Shown: positions 1-6,489, counted from the first letter of the stretch. The stretch is DNA of 16,127 bases from Planctomycetota bacterium (GCA_023417885.1 JAEZED010000150.1:1-16127); one strand, 5' to 3'. Program-made: numbers and translations. The notes: a model not told the origin generated them from the sequence alone.

Positions 1-371
1 ACGCGCAGGACTTGCAGCTCGGCGAGCGTGAAGTCGATGGCGTGGAACTTCCCGTCCGGCCCGGCGCGGTCGGGATAGACCTCCTCGACGTTGGTCACCC
101 GGTCGAGCGTCAGGTCGTGGAGGTTGACGAGATGCCCGTCGCGCGTGAGCAGGACATCCGTCTCGATCAGGTCCGCCCCCTGCGCATGGGCGAGGGTGAA
201 GGCCGCGAGCGTCAGCTCCGGCAGGTAGCCGCTCGCCCCACGATGCGCGACCACAAGCGGCCCGCGCGCCGCCACAGGGGGCTCATCGGGTGCCTGGGAT
301 GACTGCGTGCGTGTCACGGCGAAGACCGCAAGGAACGGGACGAGAGCGAGCGAAATGATTTTGGCGAGCAT
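1..371 (-). CDS. glpQ: Glycerophosphodiester phosphodiesterase, GlpQ type (3' end outside the window)
   Basis: The reverse strand reads from an ATG at 371 to the window edge without a stop, giving 123 residues. Residues 1-20 form a signal peptide or N-terminal anchor. Then come AHRGASGYLPE (42-52), IETDV (69-73), NLHD (83-86) and LDRVTNVEEVYPDRAG (89-104). This matches the start of the GDPD barrel: His43-Arg44, Glu70, Asp72 and His85 fall where GlpQ has its catalytic and metal residues. The Phe-His-Ala-Ile-Asp-Phe-Thr-Leu stretch is GlpQ-like. The family hydrolyses glycerophosphodiesters to glycerol-3-phosphate and an alcohol, usually in the periplasm. Two positions that are often His (PEH, HDH) are Leu here (PEL, HDL). 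An in-frame ATG at 413 is an alternative start, but 371 puts the hydrophobic segment at the N terminus. A TAACCT box lies 10 nt upstream. It follows the zinc-ribbon gene on the same strand after an 81-nt gap. Confidence 0.88.
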   Translation of the reverse strand, partial: MLAKIISLALVPFLAVFAVTRTQSSQAPDEPPVAARGPLVVAHRGASGYLPELTLAAFTLAHAQGADLIETDVLLTRDGHLVNLHDLTLDRVTNVEEVYPDRAGPDGKFHAIDFTLAELQVLR

Positions 372-381
372 GGACGGCAGG

Positions 382-387
382 AGGTTA
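382..387 (-). promoter_or_regulatory. Possible -10 box of glpQ
   Basis: Read on the minus strand this is TAACCT, 10 nt before the ATG at 371. It fits the TANNNT form seen before other genes here but is farther from the start, so it would give a leader of only a few bases. No -35 box or Shine-Dalgarno sequence is visible. Weak evidence on its own. Confidence 0.25.
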
Positions 388-452
388 GCAGGGGAAAGCT
401 CGATTGACAGCATGCACGCCGGCGCCGCGGGACGCCCGCATCGCGCAACGAC

Positions 453-1043
453 TCACGCCTCTTCGCATCGCACTTCCACGAGCCGTCGCGCCTCGGCGGC
501 CTCGGCGCTGCTGTGGAACGTGAAAGCCAGGAGCCGATCGACAACCAGCCAACCGATTCCCGGCGTCTCGATGAAGAGCTGGTTGGGCGCTGAGTCTCCC
601 ACTCGGAAGCGTCGCGGCCAGCGGCGCCACTTGACTTCACCGAAGCCGACGCGCGTCGCCCAGCCGTTCGGCCCGAGTCGCAGCTGGACGCTGCCGCCGA
701 CGCGCTTGTCGCGGCTCAGCCGCTTCCAGAGTGTGATCCCGGCAAAGAAGAGCGCGAGGATAATGAAGTATCCAAAGCCGCTTACGACGTTGAAAACGCT
801 GGACACGAAGCCCAGCAGGAGGAGTACCACGAATCCTGCGATCAGGATCAGCCAGTACCACGGAAACTGCGTCGTGAGATACCTGGGCATGCACTCGCCC
901 CAGAACACGCGCGTCTCGGGATCCGGCGTGTCGCCGCACTCCGGGCAGGGGCGGGTGGGGTCGATGCCGATCCGCTCGTAACCGCACCGCGGGCATGGTG
1001 GAACCGCCCGCTCGACATCATGGCTCGAAACCGTCTGCGTCAC
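453..1043 (-). CDS. Zinc-ribbon membrane protein, unknown function
   Basis: 196 residues from a GTG start. Residues 17-36 hold CPRCGYERIG...CPECG, a four-Cys zinc ribbon (Cys17, Cys20, Cys33, Cys36) of a kind frequent in planctomycete membrane proteins. Two hydrophobic helices follow (about 62-82 and 87-106), then a soluble tail of about 90 residues with alternating strand-like stretches (SVQLRLGPNGWATRVGFGEVKW) that resembles a small beta-rich or PH-like domain. This suggests a cytosolic ribbon and tail joined by a membrane hairpin. No catalytic motif is seen and I do not recognise a function. The start is supported by a stop-free frame and a TAAGCT box 9 nt upstream; there is no Shine-Dalgarno site. 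It lies divergently from the HExxH gene and upstream of glpQ, possibly cotranscribed with it. Confidence 0.8.
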   Translation of the reverse strand: MTQTVSSHDVERAVPPCPRCGYERIGIDPTRPCPECGDTPDPETRVFWGECMPRYLTTQFPWYWLILIAGFVVLLLLGFVSSVFNVVSGFGYFIILALFFAGITLWKRLSRDKRVGGSVQLRLGPNGWATRVGFGEVKWRRWPRRFRVGDSAPNQLFIETPGIGWLVVDRLLAFTFHSSAEAAEARRLVEVRCEEA

Positions 1044-1052
1044 GGCGCCGCG

Positions 1053-1058
1053 AGCTTA
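1053..1058 (-). promoter_or_regulatory. Predicted -10 box for the zinc-ribbon gene
   Basis: On the minus strand this is TAAGCT, 9 nt before the GTG at 1043, so transcription would begin almost at the start codon. No -35 is recognisable. It lies back to back with the predicted promoter of the gene at 1111. Confidence 0.35.
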
Positions 1059-1098
1059 CCACGGGATGCCGCAAGGCGCATGCGTCCGCGGGGTGTGC

Positions 1099-1104
1099 TA
1101 TGTT
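1099..1104 (+). promoter_or_regulatory. Predicted extended -10 box, leaderless start at 1111
   Basis: TATGTT preceded by TGC, an extended -10 of form TGnTATGTT, ends 6 nt before the GTG at 1111. The predicted transcription start coincides with the start codon. This argues for GTG 1111 over the upstream ATG at 1066, which would add a non-signal extension. Confidence 0.5.
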
Positions 1105-1110
1105 TCCTCC

Positions 1111-1953
1111 GTGAGATTTGCAATTTTCTGCCTGATGTTCCTGGCGCTCCTTGGCGCCGGGCGCGGTGACCTCGACACCACCACCGATCGCTCACTGGCC
1201 ATCCATGTCTCGCCCGAGGGCTGGGGCAGCGCTCCGCCCCAGAACGTCGAGGCCGTGCTGCGTTCCGCCGCCGACGCGCTGCTGGTGCATCTGCCGGAGC
1301 ACGGCATCGAGATCATCCACGTTCGCGGCGGGAGCGGGCCGATCGTGCTCTACCAGCGCGCCGAGGACGGCGGATACCAGGTGCGGCTGAACACGCGCGA
1401 CACCTACTGGGCCCAGTACGCCTTCCAGTTCGCGCACGAGGTCGGCCACATCCTGTGCGGCTACGACTCCGTGCAGTCGGGCAACCATTTCCTGGAGGAG
1501 ACGATCTGCGAGACCGCCTCCCTCTTCGCGCTGCGCCAGATGGCCCGAACCTGGCGCGACGCGCCGCCTTACCCCAACTGGGCGAGCTACGCGCGGCACC
1601 TCCACCAGTACGCCCAGGATCGCATGACCTCCGCCAGCCTGCCGGAGGGGACGACCCTCGCCGAGTGGTACACGCAGCACGCCGAACACCTGCGCGAGAA
1701 CGCGACCGACCGCGAGAAGAACCTGCTGATCGCCTCCGCCATCCTGCCGCTCTTCGAGGCGGACCCGAAGAACGCCTGGAACGCCGTCCGTTACCTGAAC
1801 ACCAACGAGCCGGGGGAACCGCAGACCTTCGAGCAGCATCTCCAGCGCTGGCACGACGAGACGCCCGCGCGCCACCAGCTCTTCGTCCGCAAGCTCGCCG
1901 CCGAGTTCGGCGTCACGCTCCGGAAGGAATCGCCAGAAGAACCATCCAGATAA
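1111..1953 (+). CDS. Secreted HExxH protein, putative zinc metallopeptidase
   Basis: 280 residues from GTG 1111. Residues 1-18 (RFAIFCLMFLALLGAG) are a signal peptide. The diagnostic part is HEVGH at 109-113 within FQFAHEVGHILCGY, followed by EETICETASLF with Glu130 and Glu134. HExxH plus a Glu about 20 residues later is the gluzincin arrangement (two His, distal Glu as zinc ligands, Glu110 catalytic). The rest matches no peptidase family I can name. The C-terminal half is helical with many Trp, Tyr and His. The in-frame ATG at 1066 would place 15 poorly hydrophobic residues before the signal peptide, so GTG is preferred. The gene ends in TAA and converges on the dehydrogenase gene. Peptidase activity is inferred from the motif only; a non-catalytic metal-binding role is possible. 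Confidence 0.78.
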   Translation: MRFAIFCLMFLALLGAGRGDLDTTTDRSLAIHVSPEGWGSAPPQNVEAVLRSAADALLVHLPEHGIEIIHVRGGSGPIVLYQRAEDGGYQVRLNTRDTYWAQYAFQFAHEVGHILCGYDSVQSGNHFLEETICETASLFALRQMARTWRDAPPYPNWASYARHLHQYAQDRMTSASLPEGTTLAEWYTQHAEHLRENATDREKNLLIASAILPLFEADPKNAWNAVRYLNTNEPGEPQTFEQHLQRWHDETPARHQLFVRKLAAEFGVTLRKESPEEPSR

Positions 1954-1958
1954 CGGCC

Positions 1959-2000
1959 TCTGCCGTCTGCGGTCTGCCCTCTGCCCTCTGCCCTCTGCCC
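1959..2000. repeat. Six tandem 7-bp units (TCTGCCC) between convergent genes
   Basis: Six head-to-tail heptamers: two variants (TCTGCCG, TCTGCGG) followed by four exact TCTGCCC copies. They fill most of the 55-nt gap between the two convergent stop codons. No hairpin terminator is seen in the gap, and the run is strand-asymmetric in pyrimidines. Confidence 0.9.
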
Positions 2001-2008
2001 GCCCCCGC

Positions 2009-3001
2009 TTAGCTCACCACGTTCTGCGGCATGCCGTCGAGAAACGCCCGCACGTTGTCCACGGCAATCCGCATCAGCCGCTGCCGCGCCTCGACCGTCG
2101 CCCAGGCCACGTGCGGCGTGATCAGGCAGTTCGGCGCCGACAGCAGCGGGTTGTCCGTCTGCGGCGGCTCCTCAGTCAGCACATCGAGCCCCGCGCCCGC
2201 GAGCACCCCCTCCGCCAGCGCCGCCGCCAGGTCCGCCTCGTTCACCAGGCCGCCCCGCGCCGTGTTGATCAGCAGGGCCCTCGGCTTCATCCGCTTCAGC
2301 AGGTCGCGGTTTACGAAGCCGGCGTTCTCCGCCGTCTGCGGAGCGTGCAGCGAGACGACGTCCGCGTGTGCGAAGAGTTCGGGTATGGCGAGCCAGGGTG
2401 TGCCGTCGTCGTAGGTCGGGGGCGCCGCGCGAGCGCTGCTCGCGGGCTCGCCTTGCGCCGGGCGCGTGCGCGTGTTCGCGACGACGTTCATGCCGAAGGC
2501 CCGGGCGATCTCCCCCATGCGCCGCCCGATCCGGCCGTAGCCGACAATTCCCATCGTCTTCCCCGCCAGCTCCACGAGTGGCGAGAGCGTGAAGGAGAAG
2601 TCGCCGCGGCTTTGCCATTCGCCGGCGCGGATCGCGGCGTCGTGATCGCGCGGGCGGTTCACCAGCGAGAGGAGCAGGGCGAACGCGTGCTGCGCCACTG
2701 ACTCAGTGCTGTAGGCGGGGATGTTCGTGACCACGATTCCGCGCTCGCGCGCCGCCGCGGTGTCCACCACGTTGTATCCCGTGGCGAGCACGCCGATGTA
2801 GCGCAGCTCCGGGAGGCGCTCGATGGTCTGGCGCGAGAGGAGCGTCTTGTTGGTGAGCAGGATCGGGCTGCCGGCGGCGCGCCCCAGGATCTGGTCGGCC
2901 GCGGTCCGGTCGTGGATGTCGACCTCCGCCAGTCCCTCCAGCGGCGTCCAGGGGTTGTCGCCGGGATTGATCGTGTAGCCGTCGAGCACGGTGATCCTCA
3001 T
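2009..3001 (-). CDS. D-2-hydroxyacid dehydrogenase, hydroxypyruvate/glycerate type (hprA-like)
   Basis: 330 residues, the usual length for the family, from an ATG at 3001. It shows the full D-isomer 2-hydroxyacid dehydrogenase pattern: substrate-domain motif ATGYNVVD (73-80) and VTNIPAYSTESVAQHAF (91-107); Rossmann motif VGYGRIG (153-159); catalytic Arg249 in NTARGGLVNE; Glu278 in LDVLTEEPP; and His297 in TPHVAW. The enzyme interconverts 2-oxoacids and D-2-hydroxyacids with NAD(P)H in the cytosol. The YNVVD and NIPAYSTESVAQ segments most resemble glycerate dehydrogenase/hydroxypyruvate reductase. Residues 181-202 are a Pro/Ala/Ser-rich stretch after the second Rossmann strand, longer than usual and of uncertain effect. 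The start is supported by TATGGT 6 nt upstream. Other members (phosphoglycerate, formate or lactate dehydrogenases) are less likely from length and motifs, but the substrate is inferred. Confidence 0.92.
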   Translation of the reverse strand: MRITVLDGYTINPGDNPWTPLEGLAEVDIHDRTAADQILGRAAGSPILLTNKTLLSRQTIERLPELRYIGVLATGYNVVDTAAARERGIVVTNIPAYSTESVAQHAFALLLSLVNRPRDHDAAIRAGEWQSRGDFSFTLSPLVELAGKTMGIVGYGRIGRRMGEIARAFGMNVVANTRTRPAQGEPASSARAAPPTYDDGTPWLAIPELFAHADVVSLHAPQTAENAGFVNRDLLKRMKPRALLINTARGGLVNEADLAAALAEGVLAGAGLDVLTEEPPQTDNPLLSAPNCLITPHVAWATVEARQRLMRIAVDNVRAFLDGMPQNVVS

Positions 3002-3007
3002 GCCGCG

Positions 3008-3013
3008 ACCATA
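3008..3013 (-). promoter_or_regulatory. Predicted -10 box, leaderless start at 3001
   Basis: On the minus strand TATGGT ends exactly 6 nt before the ATG at 3001. No Shine-Dalgarno sequence lies between. This is the same geometry as at 1111, 3882, 10041 and 10981. Confidence 0.5.
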
Positions 3014-3139
3014 CGCCCCGGCAGGCGGGCACGGGCCGTGCGGGCGGGAATCGGCCCGGCAAGGCCTGTTTCAGGCATGCTTCGGGCTTATCGGGCCACG
3101 CGTCGCGGCGCGGAGGATGGATCATCCCGCCGACTTCGC

Positions 3140-3145
3140 TACCCT
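3140..3145 (+). promoter_or_regulatory. Predicted -10 box upstream of the small ORF
   Basis: TACCCT ends 5 nt before the ATG at 3151. It sits in the 247-nt gap between the divergent dehydrogenase and response regulator genes, and no other TANNNT box closer to 3249 suits the regulator itself. Confidence 0.4.
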
Positions 3146-3150
3146 TAGGG

Positions 3151-3252
3151 ATGGCCGAAGGCTCCACCCACGGCCCGGACGGTTCCCGCCGCCGGCGCCG
3201 CCGAGTTATTCCGGGGGGAGCCGGCCCCAATGCTGACACGGAAACGACATGA
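3151..3252 (+). CDS. Possible 33-residue leader ORF overlapping the response regulator start
   Basis: ATG at 3151 reads 33 codons to a TGA at 3250-3252. The stop overlaps the ATG of the response regulator as ATGA, a classic translational-coupling arrangement. The peptide begins MAEGSTHGPDG, has six consecutive Arg (residues 13-18) and ends DTETT; it has no signal or membrane segment. The promoter-like TACCCT 5 nt before its ATG fits the leaderless pattern of other genes in this window. It could be a regulatory leader peptide or merely a coupling device. Because the region is GC-rich and the ORF short, chance cannot be excluded. I do not recognise the peptide. Confidence 0.4.
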   Translation: MAEGSTHGPDGSRRRRRRVIPGGAGPNADTETT

Positions 3253-3746
3253 CGCAACAAGACGCCGTCAACCTCGACACGGCCGACCAGGAATCTTTTC
3301 TTCCCACCTCAACCGTCCTGATCGTCGACGACAACGAGCAGAACGTCGAGCTTCTCCAGGCCTACCTCGAGAGCCTGCCGGTGCGGATCGAAACCGCCTA
3401 CGACGGCGTGGAGGCGATGGAGAAGGTGCGGCAGGTAAATCCTGACCTGATCCTGCTCGATGTCATGATGCCGCGCATGAGCGGCTTCCAGGTCTGCCGC
3501 CAGCTCAAGAGCGACCCGGCCACGCGCGACATCCAGATCCTGACGGTCACGGCGCTGAACGAGCTCGGCGACGTCGAGCAGGCGGCCGAGTGCGGGACGG
3601 ACGATTTCGTCAGCAAGCCGGTGAACAAGTTCGAGCTGCTGACACGCGTGAAGAGCCTGCTTCGCGTGCGCCACCTCAAGAGCGAACTGGAGCGGGCGCT
3701 GGGCTACCTGAACGAGGTCGAGAACAACGAGGAAGAGCCGGGGTGA
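3249..3746 (+). CDS. Single-domain response regulator (CheY/PleD-receiver-like)
   Basis: 165 residues. Residues 22-140 are a complete receiver domain: VLIVDDNEQN (23-32) with acidic Asp27-Asp28, phospho-acceptor Asp71 in LILLDVMMPRMSGF (68-80), Thr101-Ala102, and Lys123 in SKPV. The N-terminal 21 residues are polar and disordered-looking. The C-terminal 25 form an acidic helix (KSELERALGYLNEVENNEEEPG) with no DNA-binding, GGDEF or HD-GYP output domain. VDDNEQNVELLQAYL is closest in style to receivers of PleD-type proteins. It probably acts by protein-protein contact as a phosphorelay or chemotaxis-like intermediate. No histidine kinase is adjacent, so the partner is unknown. The start has only a weak upstream GGAAA and overlaps the stop of a possible 33-codon ORF, so it may be translated by coupling. 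Confidence 0.93.
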   Translation: MTQQDAVNLDTADQESFLPTSTVLIVDDNEQNVELLQAYLESLPVRIETAYDGVEAMEKVRQVNPDLILLDVMMPRMSGFQVCRQLKSDPATRDIQILTVTALNELGDVEQAAECGTDDFVSKPVNKFELLTRVKSLLRVRHLKSELERALGYLNEVENNEEEPG

Positions 3747-3756
3747 TCTTTCGTTC

Positions 3757-3854
3757 GGCCGGAGATCGCGCAAAGCGTCAGGATCCTCTCTGAATTCGAA
3801 TCCTTCGGCTCTTTGCGCTCTCTTTGCGCCATCGCGTCTTTGCGATCTCCGGCC
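3757..3854. repeat. Long imperfect inverted repeat with internal CTTTGCG repeats
   Basis: The left arm at 3757-3777 (GGCCGGAGATCGCGCAAAGCG) and the right arm at 3834-3854 pair over about 20 bases, differing by a small insertion on each side. The roughly 56-nt interior carries (C/G)TCTTTGCG at 3809-3817 and 3820-3828, and once more at 3836-3844 in the right arm. It follows the response regulator stop by 10 nt and ends just before the promoter of the next gene. It could fold as a terminator-like structure, or be a copy of a dispersed REP/MITE-like palindrome. There is no T-tract. Confidence 0.75.
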
Positions 3855-3869
3855 CTCAGCAACGCGGCA

Positions 3870-3875
3870 TAGACT
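3870..3875 (+). promoter_or_regulatory. Predicted -10 box, leaderless start at 3882
   Basis: TAGACT ends 6 nt before the ATG at 3882 with no Shine-Dalgarno sequence between. No convincing -35 box is seen; the right arm of the inverted repeat lies immediately upstream. Confidence 0.5.
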
Positions 3876-3881
3876 GCCCGC

Positions 3882-4505
3882 ATGACCGTTCATGGCCCAG
3901 ACATGCCGCTGGGGGACTGGCTTTCCGCCGCCGCGCGCAAGCAGCCCACGCCCGGCGGGGGGAGCGTCACGGCCCTCGTCGGCGCGCTGGCGGCGGCGAT
4001 GGGGGAGATGACCCTCAACTACTCCACCGGGCGCAAGGCCAACTCCGCCGAGGCCGAGTCGATCCTGCGCGACAACCTCGCGGAACTCGCCCGCGCCCGC
4101 GCGCTGTTGCTGGAGCTGATGGAGGAGGATCAGCGCGCCTACGCCGAGCTGACCGCCGTCCGCAAGCTCGACGACACCGAACCCGACAAGCCGCGCCGCG
4201 TCGCCGACTCCCTGGCCGCCGCCATCCGTGTTCCCGAGGCGGTCATGGCAGCCGGGATGAGCGTGCTCGGCTGCGCTTCGCGCGTCGCTCCGCACGGCAA
4301 CCGCTGGCTGCTGTCGGATTTGGCCGTCTGCTGCGAGTTGGCCCTGGCGGCGGTGCGTTGCGGGGCGATCAACGTCCGCGTGAACCTGCGTGATCTCGAC
4401 GAAGGCGACCGCCGACGCATCGACGCCGAGGTGAGCGAAATGATCACCCGCGGCCTCGACCTGCTCCGCACGACGCTGGCGGAGATCGAACGCCGCACGC
4501 GGTGA
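3882..4505 (+). CDS. Cyclodeaminase/cyclohydrolase family protein (FTCD_C/FchA-like)
   Basis: 207 residues, the normal size for a stand-alone member. Family hallmarks are PTPGGGSVTALVGALAAAMGEM (22-43), EEDQRAYAEL (81-90), a Pro-Glu-Ala helix (118-128), and a GN...LLSDLAVCCELALAA helix (139-157) followed by GAINVRVNL. The family includes formimidoyl-THF cyclodeaminase and methenyl-THF cyclohydrolase (FchA), both acting on one-carbon units of folate in the cytosol as all-helical oligomers. Sequence alone does not separate the two activities. Without a neighbouring formiminotransferase or histidine-degradation genes, cyclohydrolase is the better guess, but that is inference. The start is fixed by TAGACT 6 nt upstream. 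Confidence 0.9.
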   Translation: MTVHGPDMPLGDWLSAAARKQPTPGGGSVTALVGALAAAMGEMTLNYSTGRKANSAEAESILRDNLAELARARALLLELMEEDQRAYAELTAVRKLDDTEPDKPRRVADSLAAAIRVPEAVMAAGMSVLGCASRVAPHGNRWLLSDLAVCCELALAAVRCGAINVRVNLRDLDEGDRRRIDAEVSEMITRGLDLLRTTLAEIERRTR

Positions 4506-4523
4506 CCCGCCCGGCGCCGCGGA

Positions 4524-4538
4524 CTTTGGCCGCCAAAG
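4524..4538. terminator. Small hairpin after the folate enzyme gene
   Basis: CTTTGG-CCG-CCAAAG is a perfect 6-bp stem with a 3-nt loop, 19 nt past the stop at 4505. No T-run follows, so it is at best a weak or factor-dependent terminator or an mRNA-end structure. Confidence 0.3.
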
Positions 4539-4551
4539 CATCCGGGCCGAT

Positions 4552-4571
4552 TCTTCCGATCTCGTGGAAGA
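4552..4571 (+). promoter_or_regulatory. Shine-Dalgarno of the 84-residue gene inside a hairpin
   Basis: TCTTCC (4552-4557) can pair with GGAAGA (4566-4571) across an 8-nt loop. GGAAGAG is the likely ribosome binding site for the ATG at 4575. The stem could hide the site and dampen translation; with 6 bp the effect may be modest. Confidence 0.4.
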
Positions 4572-4574
4572 GCC

Positions 4575-4829
4575 ATGCCCCACGATCCGCGCGATTACAA
4601 GCTGCAGATCACCCACCTCCCGGCAGGGCAGGCGGAGAAGGCGGCGCCGCGGCAGGCCGGATCGCGCCCCTGGCTTAGCGTCCTCTTCAACTGCTGCCGC
4701 GTCTACCAGCGGATCTACCGCACGCGCGACGGCTCGCGCTACGCCGGCCGATGCCCGCGATGCGGGCAGCCGGTCACCTTCACCGTCGGCCAGGGCGGCA
4801 CCGACGCGCGGCAGTTCGTCGTGGAATAG
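4575..4829 (+). CDS. Small zinc-ribbon-like protein conserved in planctomycetes
   Basis: 84 residues from an ATG with GGAAGAG close upstream. The core is RPWLSVLFNCCRVYQRIYRT (31-50), then YAGRCPRCGQPVTFTVGQGGTDARQFVV. Cys40-Cys41 and the CPRCG pair (Cys60, Cys63) suggest one zinc site. From memory this resembles short hypothetical proteins widespread in planctomycetes with the layout PW...F.CC.VY.RIYR...Y.GRCP.C...V....GPGGT..R.F. Function is unknown. The N-terminal 30 residues are polar and variable-looking. It is the first of five plus-strand genes; the next starts about 150 nt later. Confidence 0.78.
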   Translation: MPHDPRDYKLQITHLPAGQAEKAAPRQAGSRPWLSVLFNCCRVYQRIYRTRDGSRYAGRCPRCGQPVTFTVGQGGTDARQFVVE

Positions 4830-4868
4830 CCCCGGCGCAGGTCCGATCCGGCCTCGCCCGGCCGGCCC

Positions 4869-4874
4869 TATTGT
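4869..4874 (+). promoter_or_regulatory. Possible -10 box upstream of the 193-residue gene
   Basis: TATTGT is the only AT-rich hexamer of -10 form in the 149-nt gap 4830-4978. It would give a leader of about 100 nt. No -35 is evident and the assignment is weak. Nothing else recognisable is in this gap. Confidence 0.2.
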
Positions 4875-4978
4875 CCCTCCCCGGCCCCGGCCCCCGACAG
4901 TTGACGGGCGTCCGCGCAGCCGGGAAGCTGTCTTGGCCGGCGCCCCTCGCATCTGTGCAAGCGGCGCCGCTTCACACC

Positions 4979-5560
4979 ATGGAGGGGCCCTTGGCCGACG
5001 TCGGAAAAGCAGGCACCTACTCCGTCGGCCGCCCCCGCGGCCTCTGCCATGTCACCGGCCAGCCGATCGAGCCGGGCGACCCGTACGTCGCCACCCTGCG
5101 CGAGACGCCGGAGGGGTTCGAGCGCCTCGAGTTCTCGACGGATGCCTGGCAGCATTGGCCGCCGGAGGAGAAGACGGGCCTCCTCGCCTTCTGGCGCAGC
5201 CGTATGCCGGACCGGGAGGAGTCGGAGAAGTCCGCCCGCCGACTGCTGGTGGACGACGAGATCCTCGCCGAGCTTTTCCGCCGCCTCGCGGACGTGACGG
5301 AGCCGGAGAAGCTCGCCTTCCGCTTCATGCTCGGCCTCATCCTGATGCGCAAGAAGAAGCTGGTTTACGAGGGGACGGAGAAGGACGACGCCGGGCGCGA
5401 CGTCTGGCGCATGCGCTTCCGCAAGGAGGAGGCGACCTGGGACGTGGTCGATCCGAAGCTCGACGAGAGTCAGCTCGAGGACGTCGGCCGGCAGGTCGGG
5501 CAGATCCTCAGCGGCGGGATCGATGAATCGGCCCTGGCCCCCGACGGGGAGGACGCATGA
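4979..5560 (+). CDS. Conserved planctomycete hypothetical protein
   Basis: 193 residues from ATG 4979, or 189 from TTG 4991, which has a good GGAGGGG site ending a few bases upstream; the TTG may be the true start. The body begins TYSVGRPRGLCHVTGQPIEPGDPY (13-36), then LEFSTDAWQHWPP, FWRSRMPDREE (71-81), a helical ADVTEPEKLAFRFMLGLILMRKKKLV region (104-129), and a basic strand pair ending WRMRFRKEEATWDVVDP (143-159). There is no signal peptide or membrane helix and only one Cys, so it is probably cytosolic. I recall similar proteins only from planctomycetes and know no function. Its stop overlaps the next ATG (ATGA at 5557-5560), so it is translated together with the lipoprotein. Confidence 0.8.
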   Translation: MEGPLADVGKAGTYSVGRPRGLCHVTGQPIEPGDPYVATLRETPEGFERLEFSTDAWQHWPPEEKTGLLAFWRSRMPDREESEKSARRLLVDDEILAELFRRLADVTEPEKLAFRFMLGLILMRKKKLVYEGTEKDDAGRDVWRMRFRKEEATWDVVDPKLDESQLEDVGRQVGQILSGGIDESALAPDGEDA

Positions 5561-6489
5561 TTGGGCGCAAGCCGGGCCTGTGCCTTCTGGCGCTTCCCGT
5601 CGCCTGCGCCCTCGGCTGCAATGGCGGCGCGCAGGACGTTGGCGACCGCCCGTACATCCCGCCGGACGAGACGCTGGCGCTCCCGGAGCTGATCGACGAG
5701 CTAAACGCCTCGCGCGAGCGGATCGAGTCGCTCTTCCTCCAGGGAACCACGGGTGATCTCCGCGGCTTCGAGGCGAACCTGCGCGAGTCGCGCGACGAGC
5801 CGGCCCGGTTCGTCAACGGCGACATCACCGCCATGTATCTCGCCCCCGACCGGCTCCGACTGAAGGCGGACAAGGCCGCCGTCGGGGACGTGCTGGATCT
5901 CGGCTCCAACGGCGAGCGCTTCTGGCTCCACCTGCCGACGGAGGGCGTGCTGTATTACGGCACCTACTCCGGCATCGACCCGGAGGCGGCGCGGCAGATG
6001 CCCGTCCGGCCGGACCTGATCATGCAGGTCATCGGCGTCGCGCCGCTGGATCGCGACCTGCTCCAGGCGCCAGTCCCGATGCTTCGATACAACCCGGACG
6101 CCGACGCCTACATGCTCACGTGGGCCGAGCTCCTCGACGGCCCGCCCCCGCGGTGGGCGATCCAGCGCGAGGTCTGGTACGACCGCGAGACGCTCCTGCC
6201 GACGCTCGTCATCCTCTTCAACGAGGATGGCGACCCGGCCCTGCGGGCCTACCTCTCCAACCACGCATCCGTCGGCGACAGCGACCTCCGCATCGCCAGC
6301 CGTTACGACCTCTACTTCCCCGAAACCGGCAGCACGATGTGGCTCGATTTCGGCGACCTGAACTTCCGAAACCCCCGCAACCAGCGCTTCCCGCTCCCCG
6401 GGAGCTTCAACCCGCCCGATCCGGGCGACGTTCCCAACCCCATCCCCCTCGACCGCGCCGACCGGCGCCGGCGGCAGGCGGGGCTCTGA
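5557..6489 (+). CDS. LolA/LolB-like outer-membrane lipoprotein, putative
   Basis: 310 residues, starting at an ATGA overlap with the preceding gene. Residues 1-20 are a signal sequence ending ALGC with Cys21 as the likely lipidated residue; Ala at -3 makes the lipobox acceptable but not ideal. The mature part, LPELIDELNASRERIESLFLQG (43-64) then FVNGDITAMYLAPDRLRLKAD, LGSNGERFWLHLP and YYGTYSG, has the order of strands seen in LolA/LolB/RseB-type half-barrels that bind lipid acyl chains. The C-terminal tail is Pro/Asn/Arg-rich. The likely place is an inner leaflet of the outer membrane or periplasm, with a role in lipoprotein or lipid handling or stress sensing. The assignment rests on pattern, not on catalytic residues. 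Confidence 0.75.
   Translation: MIGRKPGLCLLALPVACALGCNGGAQDVGDRPYIPPDETLALPELIDELNASRERIESLFLQGTTGDLRGFEANLRESRDEPARFVNGDITAMYLAPDRLRLKADKAAVGDVLDLGSNGERFWLHLPTEGVLYYGTYSGIDPEAARQMPVRPDLIMQVIGVAPLDRDLLQAPVPMLRYNPDADAYMLTWAELLDGPPPRWAIQREVWYDRETLLPTLVILFNEDGDPALRAYLSNHASVGDSDLRIASRYDLYFPETGSTMWLDFGDLNFRNPRNQRFPLPGSFNPPDPGDVPNPIPLDRADRRRRQAGL

Noticed and set aside
3309..4952. 547-codon open frame on the minus strand
   Set aside because: It lies antisense to the response regulator, folate enzyme and 84-residue genes, all with clear family motifs. Its translation is low-complexity Arg/Ala/Gly/His as expected of antisense GC-rich codons.
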